Origin: JAURVT01 sp049059935
GTDB taxonomy: Bacteria; Actinomycetota; Actinomycetes; Propionibacteriales; Nocardioidaceae
Reading direction: 5' to 3'
Assembly (NCBI RefSeq): GCF_049059935.1
Contig: NZ_JBMGQR010000004.1
Coordinates: 1-64,000, forward strand
Length of the DNA: 64,000 nucleotides
The notes under the pieces were generated by a model. The model ran no database searches. It saw only the letters and a list, made by a program, of their open reading frames with translations, and was not told where the DNA came from. Positions 34,808 to 43,416 of this stretch are shown piece after piece. The translations under genes and the position numbers were made by a program. Numbering within the stretch: the stretch's first letter is position 1; every line of letters starts with the position of its first letter.

Positions 34808-35514
34808 GGCGCCCGGTCGCGGTCCTCGTCGCGCTCGTGGTCGGCTCGCTCGTCGGTGCCGGCGCCGTCACCTGGCGCGACGCCCGCACCACCGATCCCC
34901 CTGCTGCCGAGACCGCGGTCGCGGCCGCCCCGGGCGTCACGAGCGACCGGACCCAGGCGGCCGTCGACGCGCTGCCCACCTCCCCGCTGTTCGTCTCGGC
35001 CGAGCTCGCCGACCAGCTCGACGAGTCGCAGCGCCAGGCCGTCGTCGAGGCCCTGGAGACCGCGCCGGTGCCGACCTACCTCGTCTTCACCACCGTCTCG
35101 AGGGACGCCCGCACCGGCAACCAGTACGACATCGCCGAGCAGGTGGCCGGGCGGCTCGCCGCCGACGGCGCCCCCGCACGCGTCGCGGTGGTGACGCAGG
35201 ACCGCCAGGCGATCGTCGAGAACGTGGGCGAGCACACCACCTACGCCGACCCGCGCCTGCTCGGCGGCCGGCTCCCGCAGGGCATGCTCCGGTACGCCCA
35301 GGACCTCGCGGGCGAGGAGACCGGGCCCGCGTACGAGGGCGGCAACCCCGAGGCCGACCAGTTCAACCTCGCCGGCGGCGACTACTACGGCGGCCTCGTC
35401 GGCGGGTTCTTCGTGGGCCTGCTCTACGGCGGCGGCATCTTCCTGGTCGTGCTGGTGGTCGCGGCGATCGGCGCGCTGCTGCTCCGGCGACGGCTCCCCG
35501 AGGAGGACCGATGA
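34804..35514 (+). CDS. Membrane protein of unknown function, module gene B
   Basis: 236 residues. N-terminal signal anchor (VAVLVALVVGSLVGAGAV), an extracytoplasmic domain (about 45-170) that follows the same pattern as genes A and C: an SPLFVSAELADQL helix, then VPTYLVFTTVS and RVAVVTQD strands. A Gly/Tyr-rich segment (GGDYYGGLVGGFF) leads into a second transmembrane helix (about 205-228) and a short RRRLPEEDR tail. It lacks the C-terminal Cys/His block. Starts ATG 34804 and ends 35514, overlapping both neighbours as ATGA. Confidence 0.72.
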   Translation: MRRPVAVLVALVVGSLVGAGAVTWRDARTTDPPAAETAVAAAPGVTSDRTQAAVDALPTSPLFVSAELADQLDESQRQAVVEALETAPVPTYLVFTTVSRDARTGNQYDIAEQVAGRLAADGAPARVAVVTQDRQAIVENVGEHTTYADPRLLGGRLPQGMLRYAQDLAGEETGPAYEGGNPEADQFNLAGGDYYGGLVGGFFVGLLYGGGIFLVVLVVAAIGALLLRRRLPEEDR

Positions 35515-36635
35515 GCGACGACCCCGACCTCACCCCGGTGCAGCAGGCGCTGACCGCCACCGGCGTCTACGTCGACCCCTCGATGGCGGCCGACGTGCCC
35601 GCGTCGGTGGTCCGCGAGCTCATCGCGGAGGTGCGCGGCGCCGACCCGGCGGTCTACGTCGTCGTCTACCCGCTCGACAGCGGCGACGCCTTCAACGGCG
35701 ACGGCAACGCCCTGGCCCGCACGATCGTCGACGACGGAGGTCCGGCCGGCACCTACCTCGTCGCGTACGAGGACTACTCCGGCCCCACCGTCGACGCCGT
35801 CACGCTCGGGGTCCCCGAGCAGGACCTCCGCGACTCCTCGGTCCCGCTCCTGGCCCGGGCCGCCGCCGACGGTGGCCTCGACGCCCAGCTGCAGGAGGTG
35901 GTGCCCGCGGTCGTCGACGGCACGGTAGACCGTGCCCTGGAGCAGGCCGAGGAAGACGGGCGGATCGAGTCGTACAGCTCGGGCACCGGGTCGGACGACG
36001 GCTCGGTCGTGGTGCCCGCCGTGGGCGGCGGCGTGCTCGTCGCCCTCGTTGCGATCGCGGTCGTGGTGCTGCGCCGACGCGCCCGGCGCCGCCGGCAGCT
36101 CGCCCTGCCCCGCGCCGTCCTGGGGCGCGTGCGCGCCGCCGCCGACCGCCGGCTCGCGACCCGCGCCGAGACCGAGGTGCTCGCGCTGGGCGAGGCGATC
36201 GACGCCCACGAGATCGCGCCGACGGACGACACCGACGCCTGGCAGGCGGCGCTCGACCACTACGAGCTCGCCCGTCGCGTCATGGAGCGGGCCGACGGCA
36301 CGGCCGACGTCGTCGGGGCCGTCGTGCTGGCCGAGCGCGGCACGGCCGCGCTGCAGCAGGCCGACCGCGGCGCGGCGTGGGAGCCGCAGAAGCCTTGCTA
36401 CCTCAACCCGATGCACGGCCGTGCCACCACGACGACGCGCTGGCACGACGCCACGTTCCCGGCCTGCCGGGCGTGCGACCGCGACGTCGAACGCGGACGC
36501 GAGCCCGACGCGCTGGTCGTCACGGTCGGCGGCCGCTCGGTGCACTACGCCGAGGCGGACGTGGAGCCGTGGGCCTCGACGGGGTACGGGTCCCTCGATC
36601 CGGACCTGGTCGCGGCCCTGAGGCGTCGCCTGTAG
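35511..36635 (+). CDS. Membrane protein of unknown function, module gene C (C-x-H/CxxC type)
   Basis: 374 residues without a cleavable signal peptide. N-terminal alpha/beta domain (VYVDPSMAADVP, VYVVVYPLDSG, TYLVAYEDYSG), one transmembrane helix (GGGVLVALVAIAVVVLRRRA, about 168-187) followed by many Arg, so N-out/C-in topology. A helical region with DVVGAVVLAERG (compare DLVGAVTLVRAG in gene A) leads to CYLNPMHGRAT, FPACRACDRDV and WASTGYGSLD. ATG 35511 overlaps gene B. Its TAG stop (36633-36635) is part of the -10 TAGGTT for pyruvate carboxylase. Confidence 0.75.
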   Translation: MSDDPDLTPVQQALTATGVYVDPSMAADVPASVVRELIAEVRGADPAVYVVVYPLDSGDAFNGDGNALARTIVDDGGPAGTYLVAYEDYSGPTVDAVTLGVPEQDLRDSSVPLLARAAADGGLDAQLQEVVPAVVDGTVDRALEQAEEDGRIESYSSGTGSDDGSVVVPAVGGGVLVALVAIAVVVLRRRARRRRQLALPRAVLGRVRAAADRRLATRAETEVLALGEAIDAHEIAPTDDTDAWQAALDHYELARRVMERADGTADVVGAVVLAERGTAALQQADRGAAWEPQKPCYLNPMHGRATTTTRWHDATFPACRACDRDVERGREPDALVVTVGGRSVHYAEADVEPWASTGYGSLDPDLVAALRRRL

Positions 36636-36701
36636 GTTGTTGCGCGCAGCCCCGACGACGTGGCCGCGCGTCCCGTCCGTTTCCCTCGATCGGAGACCGC
36701 C

Positions 36702-39700
36702 GTGTTCCGCAAGGTCGTCGTCGCCAACCGTGGCGAGATCGCCATCCGAGCCTTCCGCGCAGGCTATGAGCTCGGGATCCGCACCGTCGCGGTGTTCCCC
36801 TACGAGGACCGGGGCTCCGAGCACCGGCTGAAGGCCGACGAGGCCTACCAGATCGGCGAGAAGGGCCACCCGGTCCGCGCCTACCTCGACCCCGCGGGCA
36901 TCGTCGCGACGGCCGTCGACGCCGGGGCCGACGCGGTCTACCCCGGCTACGGCTTCCTGTCGGAGAACCCGAACCTCGCGCAGGCGTGCGCCGACGCGGG
37001 CATCACCTTCGTCGGCCCGAGCGTCGACGTCCTCAAGCTCACCGGCAACAAGGCCCGTGCCATCGCCGCGGCACGCGAGGCCGGCGTCCCCGTGCTCGCC
37101 TCGGTGGAGCCCACCGACGACGCCGAGGCGCTCGTCGCGGCTGCCGCGGACCTGCCCTACCCGCTGTTCGTCAAGGCCGTGGCCGGCGGTGGCGGACGCG
37201 GGATGCGTCGCGTCGAGGACCCCGCCAAGCTGCGCGAGTCCGTGGACGCCGCCATGCGCGAGGCCGACAACGCGTTCGGCGACGCCACCTGCTTCATCGA
37301 GCAGGCCGTCGTCGACCCCCGTCACATCGAGGTGCAGATCCTCGGCGACGCGACCGGCGAGGTCATCCACCTGTTCGAGCGCGACTGCTCGGTGCAGCGC
37401 CGTCACCAGAAGGTCGTCGAGATCGCCCCGGCCCCGGGGCTGGACCCCGCGATCCGCGAGCGGATGTGTGCCGACGCGGTCAAGTTCGCCAAGGCCATCG
37501 GCTACACCTGCGCCGGCACCGTCGAGTTCCTGCTGGACCCCGACGGCAACTACGTCTTCATCGAGATGAACCCCCGCATCCAGGTCGAGCACACGGTCAC
37601 CGAGGAGGTCACCGACGTCGACCTCGTCCAGTCCCAGCTGCGCATCGCCTCGGGCGAGACCCTGGCCGACCTCGGCCTGTCGCAGGACACCATCGCCGTC
37701 CGCGGCGCCGCCCTGCAGTGCCGCATCACCACCGAGGACCCCGCCAACGACTTCCGTCCCGACACCGGCCGGATCACCACCTACCGCTCCCCCGGTGGCG
37801 CGGGCATCCGTCTCGACGGCGGCACCACCTACGCGGGCGCCGAGATCGGCGCCCACTTCGACTCGCTGCTCACCAAGGTCACCTGCCGCGGCCGCACCTT
37901 CGAGCTCGCCGTCGAGCGCGCGCACCGGGCGCTCGCGGAGTTCCGCATCCGCGGCGTCACGACCAACATCGCCTTCCTGATGGCCGTGCTGTCGAACGAC
38001 GACTTCAAGGCCGGCGGCGTCACCACGTCGTTCATCGAGGACCACCCGCAGCTGCTCAGCGAGGGCCAGTCGGCCGACCGCGGCACCAAGCTGCTGACGT
38101 ACCTCGCCGACGTCACCGTCAACAAGCCGCACGGCGAGCCCGTGATCTCGGTCGACGGCCGCGCCAAGCTGCCCGACCTCGACATCCGCGCCACCCCGCC
38201 CGACGGCTCCAAGCAGCGCCTCGACGCCCTCGGCCCCGAGGGCTTCGCCCGGGCACTGCGCGAGCAGACGCAGGTCGGCGTCACCGACACCACGTTCCGC
38301 GACGCCCACCAGTCGCTGCTCGCCACGCGCGTGCGCACGATCGACCTGCTCCGCGTCGCGCCGTACGTGGCCCGCATGACGCCCGAGCTGCTGTCGCTGG
38401 AGGCGTGGGGCGGCGCGACGTACGACGTGGCGCTGCGCTTCCTGCACGAGGACCCGTGGGAGCGCCTGGCGCAGCTGCGCGAGCAGGTGCCCAACATCTG
38501 CCTGCAGATGCTGCTCCGCGGCCGCAACACCGTGGGCTACACGCCGTACCCGACGGCCGTCACCGACGCGTTCGTCGAGCAGGCCACCGCCACCGGCATC
38601 GACGTCTTCCGGATCTTCGACGCACTCAACGACGTCGAGCAGATGCGCCCGGCGATCGAGGCCGTCCGCGCCACCGGGAAGTCCGTCGCCGAGGTGGCGC
38701 TGTGCTACACCGGCGACCTGTCCGACCCGGACGAGACCCTTTACACGCTCGACTACTACCTGCAGCTCGCCGAGCGCATCGTCGACGCCGGCGCGCACGT
38801 GCTGGCGATCAAGGACATGGCCGGGCTGCTGCGCGCACCGGCCGCACGCACGCTCGTCACGGCCCTGCGCGACCGCTTCGACCTGCCCGTGCACCTGCAC
38901 ACGCACGACACCCCCGGCGGCCAGCTCGCCACGATCCTCGCCGCGATCGACTCCGGCGTGGACGCGGTGGACGCGGCGACGGCGTCGATGTCGGGCACCA
39001 CGAGCCAGCCACCGCTGTCGGCGCTCGTGGCGGGCACCGACCACACCGAGCGGACGACGGGCCTGTCGCTGCAGGCCGTCAACGACCTCGAGCCGTACTG
39101 GGAGGCCACGCGCCGCGTGTACGCCCCGTTCGAGTCGGGCCTCGCCTCGCCGACGGGTCGCGTCTACCGGCACGAGATCCCCGGCGGCCAGCTGTCGAAC
39201 CTGCGCCAGCAGGCCGTCGCGCTGGGCCTGGGCGAGAAGTTCGAGCAGATCGAGGACATGTACGCCGCGGCGAACGACATCCTCGGCAACGTCGTCAAGG
39301 TGACGCCGTCGTCCAAGGTGGTCGGCGACCTCGCGCTGCACCTCGTCGCCGCCGGTGCCGACCCGGCCGACTTCGCCGACGACCCGAGCAAGTTCGACGT
39401 CCCCGACTCGGTGATCGGCTTCCTGTCCGGCGACCTCGGCGATCCGCCGGGAGGCTGGCCCGAGCCGTTCCGCACCAAGGCGCTCGAGGGCCGCACGGTC
39501 AAGCCCGTCGAGGAGAAGCTGTCCGACGAGGACGCCGACGCCCTGGCCAAGGAGCCACAGCGCACGCTCAACCGCCTGCTGTTCCCCGGGCCCACCGAGT
39601 CGTTCGAGAAGGCGCGCCACGACCACGGCGACCTGTCGATCCTGCCGAGCCGCAACTTCTGGTACGGCCTGCAGCACGACGAGGACAGCGAGGTCGTGAT

Positions 39701-40088
39701 CGAGGAGGGCAAGACGCTCATCCTCGGCCTGCAGGCGATCAGCGAGGCCGACGAGCGCGGCCTGCGCACCGTCATGTGCACGATCAACGGCCAGCTGCGT
39801 CCCGTCACCGTCCGCGACCGCTCGGTCGAGACCGACGTCGCCGAGGCCGAGAAGGCCGACACCTCCGACGCGAACCACGTCGCCGTCCCGTTCGCCGGCG
39901 TCGTGTCGCCGAGCGTGGGCGTCGGCGACACCGTCGAGGCCGGCCAGGCCGTCGGGTCGATCGAGGCGATGAAGATGGAGGCCTCGATCACCAGCCCCAA
40001 GGGCGGCGTGGTCGAGCGGCTCGTCATCTCCAGCCCGCGTCAGGCCGAGGGCGGCGACCTGCTGCTCGTGCTGAAGGCCAAGGACTAG
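36702..40088 (+). CDS. pyc: Pyruvate carboxylase
   Basis: Makes oxaloacetate from pyruvate, bicarbonate and ATP. 1128 residues, full length. Biotin carboxylase domain (1-450; KVVVANRGEIAIRAFRAG, AGGGGRGMRRV, EMNPRIQVEHTVTEE), carboxyltransferase domain (about 520-960; DTTFRDAHQSLLATRVRT, ALNDVEQM, the metal-ligand HLHTHDT motif), tetramerisation segment and BCCP with biotinyl Lys1091 in EAMKME. Start GTG 36702 with GGAGA 5 nt upstream; TAGGTT at 36633 is the likely -10, leaving a leader of about 57 nt. The stop TAG shares CTAG with the convergent DUF2235 gene. Confidence 0.97.
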   Translation: MFRKVVVANRGEIAIRAFRAGYELGIRTVAVFPYEDRGSEHRLKADEAYQIGEKGHPVRAYLDPAGIVATAVDAGADAVYPGYGFLSENPNLAQACADAGITFVGPSVDVLKLTGNKARAIAAAREAGVPVLASVEPTDDAEALVAAAADLPYPLFVKAVAGGGGRGMRRVEDPAKLRESVDAAMREADNAFGDATCFIEQAVVDPRHIEVQILGDATGEVIHLFERDCSVQRRHQKVVEIAPAPGLDPAIRERMCADAVKFAKAIGYTCAGTVEFLLDPDGNYVFIEMNPRIQVEHTVTEEVTDVDLVQSQLRIASGETLADLGLSQDTIAVRGAALQCRITTEDPANDFRPDTGRITTYRSPGGAGIRLDGGTTYAGAEIGAHFDSLLTKVTCRGRTFELAVERAHRALAEFRIRGVTTNIAFLMAVLSNDDFKAGGVTTSFIEDHPQLLSEGQSADRGTKLLTYLADVTVNKPHGEPVISVDGRAKLPDLDIRATPPDGSKQRLDALGPEGFARALREQTQVGVTDTTFRDAHQSLLATRVRTIDLLRVAPYVARMTPELLSLEAWGGATYDVALRFLHEDPWERLAQLREQVPNICLQMLLRGRNTVGYTPYPTAVTDAFVEQATATGIDVFRIFDALNDVEQMRPAIEAVRATGKSVAEVALCYTGDLSDPDETLYTLDYYLQLAERIVDAGAHVLAIKDMAGLLRAPAARTLVTALRDRFDLPVHLHTHDTPGGQLATILAAIDSGVDAVDAATASMSGTTSQPPLSALVAGTDHTERTTGLSLQAVNDLEPYWEATRRVYAPFESGLASPTGRVYRHEIPGGQLSNLRQQAVALGLGEKFEQIEDMYAAANDILGNVVKVTPSSKVVGDLALHLVAAGADPADFADDPSKFDVPDSVIGFLSGDLGDPPGGWPEPFRTKALEGRTVKPVEEKLSDEDADALAKEPQRTLNRLLFPGPTESFEKARHDHGDLSILPSRNFWYGLQHDEDSEVVIEEGKTLILGLQAISEADERGLRTVMCTINGQLRPVTVRDRSVETDVAEAEKADTSDANHVAVPFAGVVSPSVGVGDTVEAGQAVGSIEAMKMEASITSPKGGVVERLVISSPRQAEGGDLLLVLKAKD

Positions 40089-41059
40089 TCGGCCTCCGCC
40101 CGGCCCCGCACGACCACGTCGCGGGCGCCGGGCGGGAACAGCACCCGCCGGGTGCCGCGGAAGCGCGGGTTGGGCCGCACCAGGTGCCAGGCGCGCAGCA
40201 CCAGGTTGAGCAGCCGGTAGGGCAGCGTCAGCGAGTCGTGGACGACGCGCGGCGACCCGTCGTCGAGGTAGACCGACAGCAGGTCGTCGTTGAACACGAG
40301 CCCACGGGCGCTCGCCTGCTCGACCATCCAGGCGAGCGTCTCGTTGGCGATGCCGTGCTCGGCGTACCCGCCGCCGACGTCGGTGTGCACGCCGTCGAAC
40401 CAGACCTGGAGCACCCGGGTCTCGTCGGCGTCGGGACCGCCCACCCACAGCAACGGCTCGAACGCGAGGCGTCGCTCGTCGATCGCGAGCGCCTGGCGGG
40501 CGTTGCGGACGGTGCGGCTCAGCTCGAGGTCGTGGAACTTCGCCCACGGGCCGAGAGCGCCCACGGTGTCGAAGACGCCGACGAACTCGATGGGCGTCTC
40601 GGAGTGGCAGTGCGCGGCCTTGAACTCCTCGTTGCGGGCGTCGGCGCCGGGCTTGCGCAGCTCGCGGTACAGGCGCAGCGCGTCGGGCAGGAACCCGTCG
40701 ACGACGGCGCGCCGCGTCAGCAGGCCGATGCGGTCGACGATGCCGGCCAGGCTCCGCGCGGTGAACGCGCCGCGGCTGAAGCCGATGGCGTAGACCTGGT
40801 CGCCGGGCTCGTAGTTGAGCGCCAGCCACCGGTAGCCGATGACGAGGTTGCTGAACAGGCCGAAGCCCCAGATGCCGCCGAGCAGCCGGTTGGTGCGGTA
40901 GAAGTCGGACCCGACGCCGCCGACGTAGAGCACGCTCTGCTGGACGTCGGCGCGTCCCTCGCGGGACTCCACGGTGCGCGCGATCTTCTCGACGTTGGAC
41001 AGGTCTTCGTCGGTCGGGCCCTTCCAGGTGCCGTCGAAGCAGATCACCAGGCGCTTCAC
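40085..41059 (-). CDS. DUF2235 alpha/beta-hydrolase-like protein, copy 1
   Basis: 324 residues, no signal peptide, cytosolic. DUF2235 (Tle1 phospholipase-like) landmarks: CFDGTWKG (7-14), nucleophile elbow GFSRGA with Ser95, VGVFDTVGALG with Asp164, and GVHTDVGGGY with His225, a full Ser-Asp-His set. GTG 41059 overlaps the stop of the UDG-like gene as GTGA, so it is the last gene of a coupled operon. Ends in a CTAG shared with the pyruvate carboxylase stop. Substrate unknown; phospholipase activity is known for T6SS Tle1 relatives but no T6SS is expected here. Confidence 0.82.
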   Translation of the reverse strand: MKRLVICFDGTWKGPTDEDLSNVEKIARTVESREGRADVQQSVLYVGGVGSDFYRTNRLLGGIWGFGLFSNLVIGYRWLALNYEPGDQVYAIGFSRGAFTARSLAGIVDRIGLLTRRAVVDGFLPDALRLYRELRKPGADARNEEFKAAHCHSETPIEFVGVFDTVGALGPWAKFHDLELSRTVRNARQALAIDERRLAFEPLLWVGGPDADETRVLQVWFDGVHTDVGGGYAEHGIANETLAWMVEQASARGLVFNDDLLSVYLDDGSPRVVHDSLTLPYRLLNLVLRAWHLVRPNPRFRGTRRVLFPPGARDVVVRGRAEAD

Positions 41060-41736
41060 CCCGTCAGGCTCCCACGCACGGCCGACAGCGCGGCGACCGT
41101 CAGCTCGCGGTTCGGACGGCCGGTGGCGCGGTCGGTGGTGTTCCAGGCGAGCGGGCTGGGGTGCGGGCAGGCGGTGGTCGCGACGTCGCGTCCGGGGTGG
41201 TGCTCGGCCGCGGTGGCCCTCGTCCAGGCCTCCTCCGCTGCTCGTCCGAGCAGGACGACGTGCTCCAGCCCGGTGAGGTGGTCGAGGAGGGTCGCCAGGT
41301 GGGGCGCGGCACGTCGGGTCTCGTCCGCGACGGACCGGCGACCGTTCGGGGCTTCGTCGGCGCCCGGGTCCTCCAGCCACCAGGGGACGACGTTCCAGTG
41401 CAGCCTCCGCGCGCGCCCGAGGTCCGCCGCCTCGCACGCGACCGAGAGGTTGTGCGCGGCGAGGTCGTCGGTGTCGGGGCTCGCCACGCGCGCGCCCCGG
41501 GCGGCCGAGCAGCGCGGGTCTCGTCCGAGCAGCAGCACGCGGGCGTCGGTGCCGCCGGAGTCGGGGTCGACCAGGGGGACGTGCTCGCCGTCGGCGGCGA
41601 TCTGGTCGACCAGCGCGTTGAGGGACGCGACGTGCGGCTCGTCGCGGCGGGCCCGGCGTGCGGCGACCGACCCGGGCGCGTGCTCCTCGCTGAGCAGCGT
41701 CCCGTGGGCGTGCGCGTGCCGGTTGCGGATCGTCAC
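41056..41736 (-). CDS. Uracil-DNA glycosylase superfamily-like protein, paralogue 2
   Basis: 226 residues, related to the protein at 29850-30431: shared DEPHVASLNALV, a DPDSGGTDARVLLLG strand, WNVVPW, and HPSP near the C-terminus. Motif 1 reads LLLGRDPRCS, an x-x-D-P form closer to family-1 UDG (G-Q-D-P-Y) than the ESPG of paralogue 1, so active-site chemistry may differ. GTG 41736 overlaps the stop of the upstream DUF2235 gene, and its own stop overlaps the start of the downstream one (both GTGA). DNA glycosylase activity is inferred from motifs only. Confidence 0.62.
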   Translation of the reverse strand: MTIRNRHAHAHGTLLSEEHAPGSVAARRARRDEPHVASLNALVDQIAADGEHVPLVDPDSGGTDARVLLLGRDPRCSAARGARVASPDTDDLAAHNLSVACEAADLGRARRLHWNVVPWWLEDPGADEAPNGRRSVADETRRAAPHLATLLDHLTGLEHVVLLGRAAEEAWTRATAAEHHPGRDVATTACPHPSPLAWNTTDRATGRPNRELTVAALSAVRGSLTG

Positions 41737-42827
41737 GACACCAGCAGACCACGCCGCGTCGGGCACGTCAGCGCCACGTCGACCTCAGCCCGTGGACCGG
41801 GCATGGCGAGCACCAGCTCGACCGGCAGCGCCGGGCCCGGCGTCACGGCCGACGACGCCACCCTGACGTCGCGCGCACCCGGTGGCGCGAGCACCCGTCG
41901 TCCGCGGGCGAAGGCCGGGTCGGGTCGACCGATCCGGCACAGCCGGCGCCAGGCGTTGCTCAGCCGGTAGAACGGCGTCAGCGACGGGTGCAGCCGGGCC
42001 CGGGCGCCGGTGAAGACGTGGCGCAGGAGCAGCGCGTCGTCGACCTCCAGCCCCTCGGCACGTGCCTCCTGCAGCATCCACAGCAGCGTCGTGTCGGACA
42101 GGCCGCTCTCGGGGCCGCTGCCTCCCCCGACGTCGGAGTGCGCGCCCTGGAACCAGACCTGCTTGACCCGGTCGGGCCGGCGTCGGGCGTCCCCGTCGTC
42201 ACCGTCCCAGAGCAGGGGACGGAACACGACGCGCTGCTCGTCGACGGCCAGCGCCTGCCGCGCGACGGCCACGACGTCGCAGAGCCCGAAGTCGTTGAAG
42301 CGGGCCCGACGTCCCAGGGCCGCGACCGTGTCGAACACGCCCAGGAAGGTGATCTCGGGGCTCGCGTGGCAGTGCGCGGCGCGGAACTCCTCGGCGCTGC
42401 GACGCGTCTCCCCCCTCCTGGGGTAGCCGCCGGTGTACCGCCGCACCGCCTCGTCCAGCCTGCCGTCCATCAGCCCCGGGACGTCGAGCAGCCCGACCCT
42501 CGAGATCATCCCCGCGAGGCTCCGCGCCGTCGCCGCCCCGCGACTGAACCCGAAGACGAACACCTGGTCGCCCGGCGCGTAGTTCAGGCACAGGAACCGG
42601 TAGCCGCGGACGAGGTTGCCCAGCGTCCCGAACCCCAGCGCCCCGCCCAGCAGCCGGTCGGCGAGGTAGTAGTTGGCCCCCACCCCCGGGATGTAGCTCA
42701 CCACCTGCTGGACGCCGCTCTCGCCGCCGTCGGTCCGCACCGTCCGCGCGATCTTCTCGATGTTCGACACGTCCACGTCCGACGCGTTCTTCCACGTGCC
42801 GTCGAAGCACACCACCAGTCTCTTCAT
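41733..42827 (-). CDS. DUF2235 alpha/beta-hydrolase-like protein, copy 2
   Basis: 364 residues, colinear with copy 1: CFDGTWKN, GFSRGA with Ser95, LGVFDTVAALG with Asp166 and GAHSDVGGGS with His230, plus a longer C-terminus of about 35 residues that is beta-rich. First gene of the operon; ATG 42827 with a GAGCGG site. A 41-bp region separates it from the divergent Imm-5-like gene. Substrate unknown. Confidence 0.82.
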   Translation of the reverse strand: MKRLVVCFDGTWKNASDVDVSNIEKIARTVRTDGGESGVQQVVSYIPGVGANYYLADRLLGGALGFGTLGNLVRGYRFLCLNYAPGDQVFVFGFSRGAATARSLAGMISRVGLLDVPGLMDGRLDEAVRRYTGGYPRRGETRRSAEEFRAAHCHASPEITFLGVFDTVAALGRRARFNDFGLCDVVAVARQALAVDEQRVVFRPLLWDGDDGDARRRPDRVKQVWFQGAHSDVGGGSGPESGLSDTTLLWMLQEARAEGLEVDDALLLRHVFTGARARLHPSLTPFYRLSNAWRRLCRIGRPDPAFARGRRVLAPPGARDVRVASSAVTPGPALPVELVLAMPGPRAEVDVALTCPTRRGLLVS

Positions 42828-42868
42828 GCCGCTCAGGAGCAGGGTGGGGATGTGGTGATACTTGCCGG

Positions 42869-43393
42869 GTGTGCGACGGCATCGAGCTCGACCTCGACGA
42901 GATCCGCGAGGTCGCCGCGTTCGCGACGGTCTGCGCGCGCGAGGTGCTCGGACTGTTCGAGGCCGACCGACCCGACGACGCCCGGCCGCGGGCAGCCGTG
43001 GACGCGGCGTCGGCCTTCGCCATGGGTGGCGCCCGGACCATTCCGCTGCGGCAGGCGGCCACGGCGGCGAACCGGGCCGCCCGGGAGACCACGACGCCGG
43101 CCGCCCGCGAGGCGGCGCTGTCCGCGGGGCACGCGGCGGCCTCGGCCTACCTGCACCCGCTGGCACGCGCCCACCAGGTGAGGCACGTCCTGGGCTCGGC
43201 CGTCCACGCGGCGCGTGCCGTCGAGCTCGCGGCCGGGGACGACCCCGCCGTCGGACTCGGCCACCTCGATGAGCTGGCTCCGAACGCCTCGCCGGTGGTC
43301 GTCGACGTGCTCCGGCGGTACCCGGTCGCCCCTGCCGGCGCCGGTCGTGTGGCCGAGCTGCTCCGGCATATCGACGCAGCGTTGCGTGGCTGA
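42869..43393 (+). CDS. Imm-5-like putative immunity protein, copy B
   Basis: 174 residues, helical and Ala-rich. Shares with the copy at 12613-13128 the pattern C-A-x-x-VL-x-LFE, RPDDARPRAAVDAASAF and a series of Ala/His helices (AAxAAxRAARE, HAAAxAYxH). GTG 42869 is preceded by GATACT (42857-42862) at 6 nt, a leaderless promoter. It is 55 bp upstream of, and collinear with, the second DUF222/HNH copy. Immunity function is suggested only by the family label. Confidence 0.5.
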   Translation: MCDGIELDLDEIREVAAFATVCAREVLGLFEADRPDDARPRAAVDAASAFAMGGARTIPLRQAATAANRAARETTTPAAREAALSAGHAAASAYLHPLARAHQVRHVLGSAVHAARAVELAAGDDPAVGLGHLDELAPNASPVVVDVLRRYPVAPAGAGRVAELLRHIDAALRG

Positions 43394-43416
43394 GGACGGG
43401 CGGTCGCATCGAAAAC

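Noticed and set aside
35424..41866. Very long open frames antisense or out of phase to pyruvate carboxylase and its neighbours (over 1,600 codons)
   Set aside because: They mirror real genes on the other strand or in another frame, consist of Arg/Gly/Ala/His-rich low-complexity translation, and arise because stop codons are rare at this GC content.
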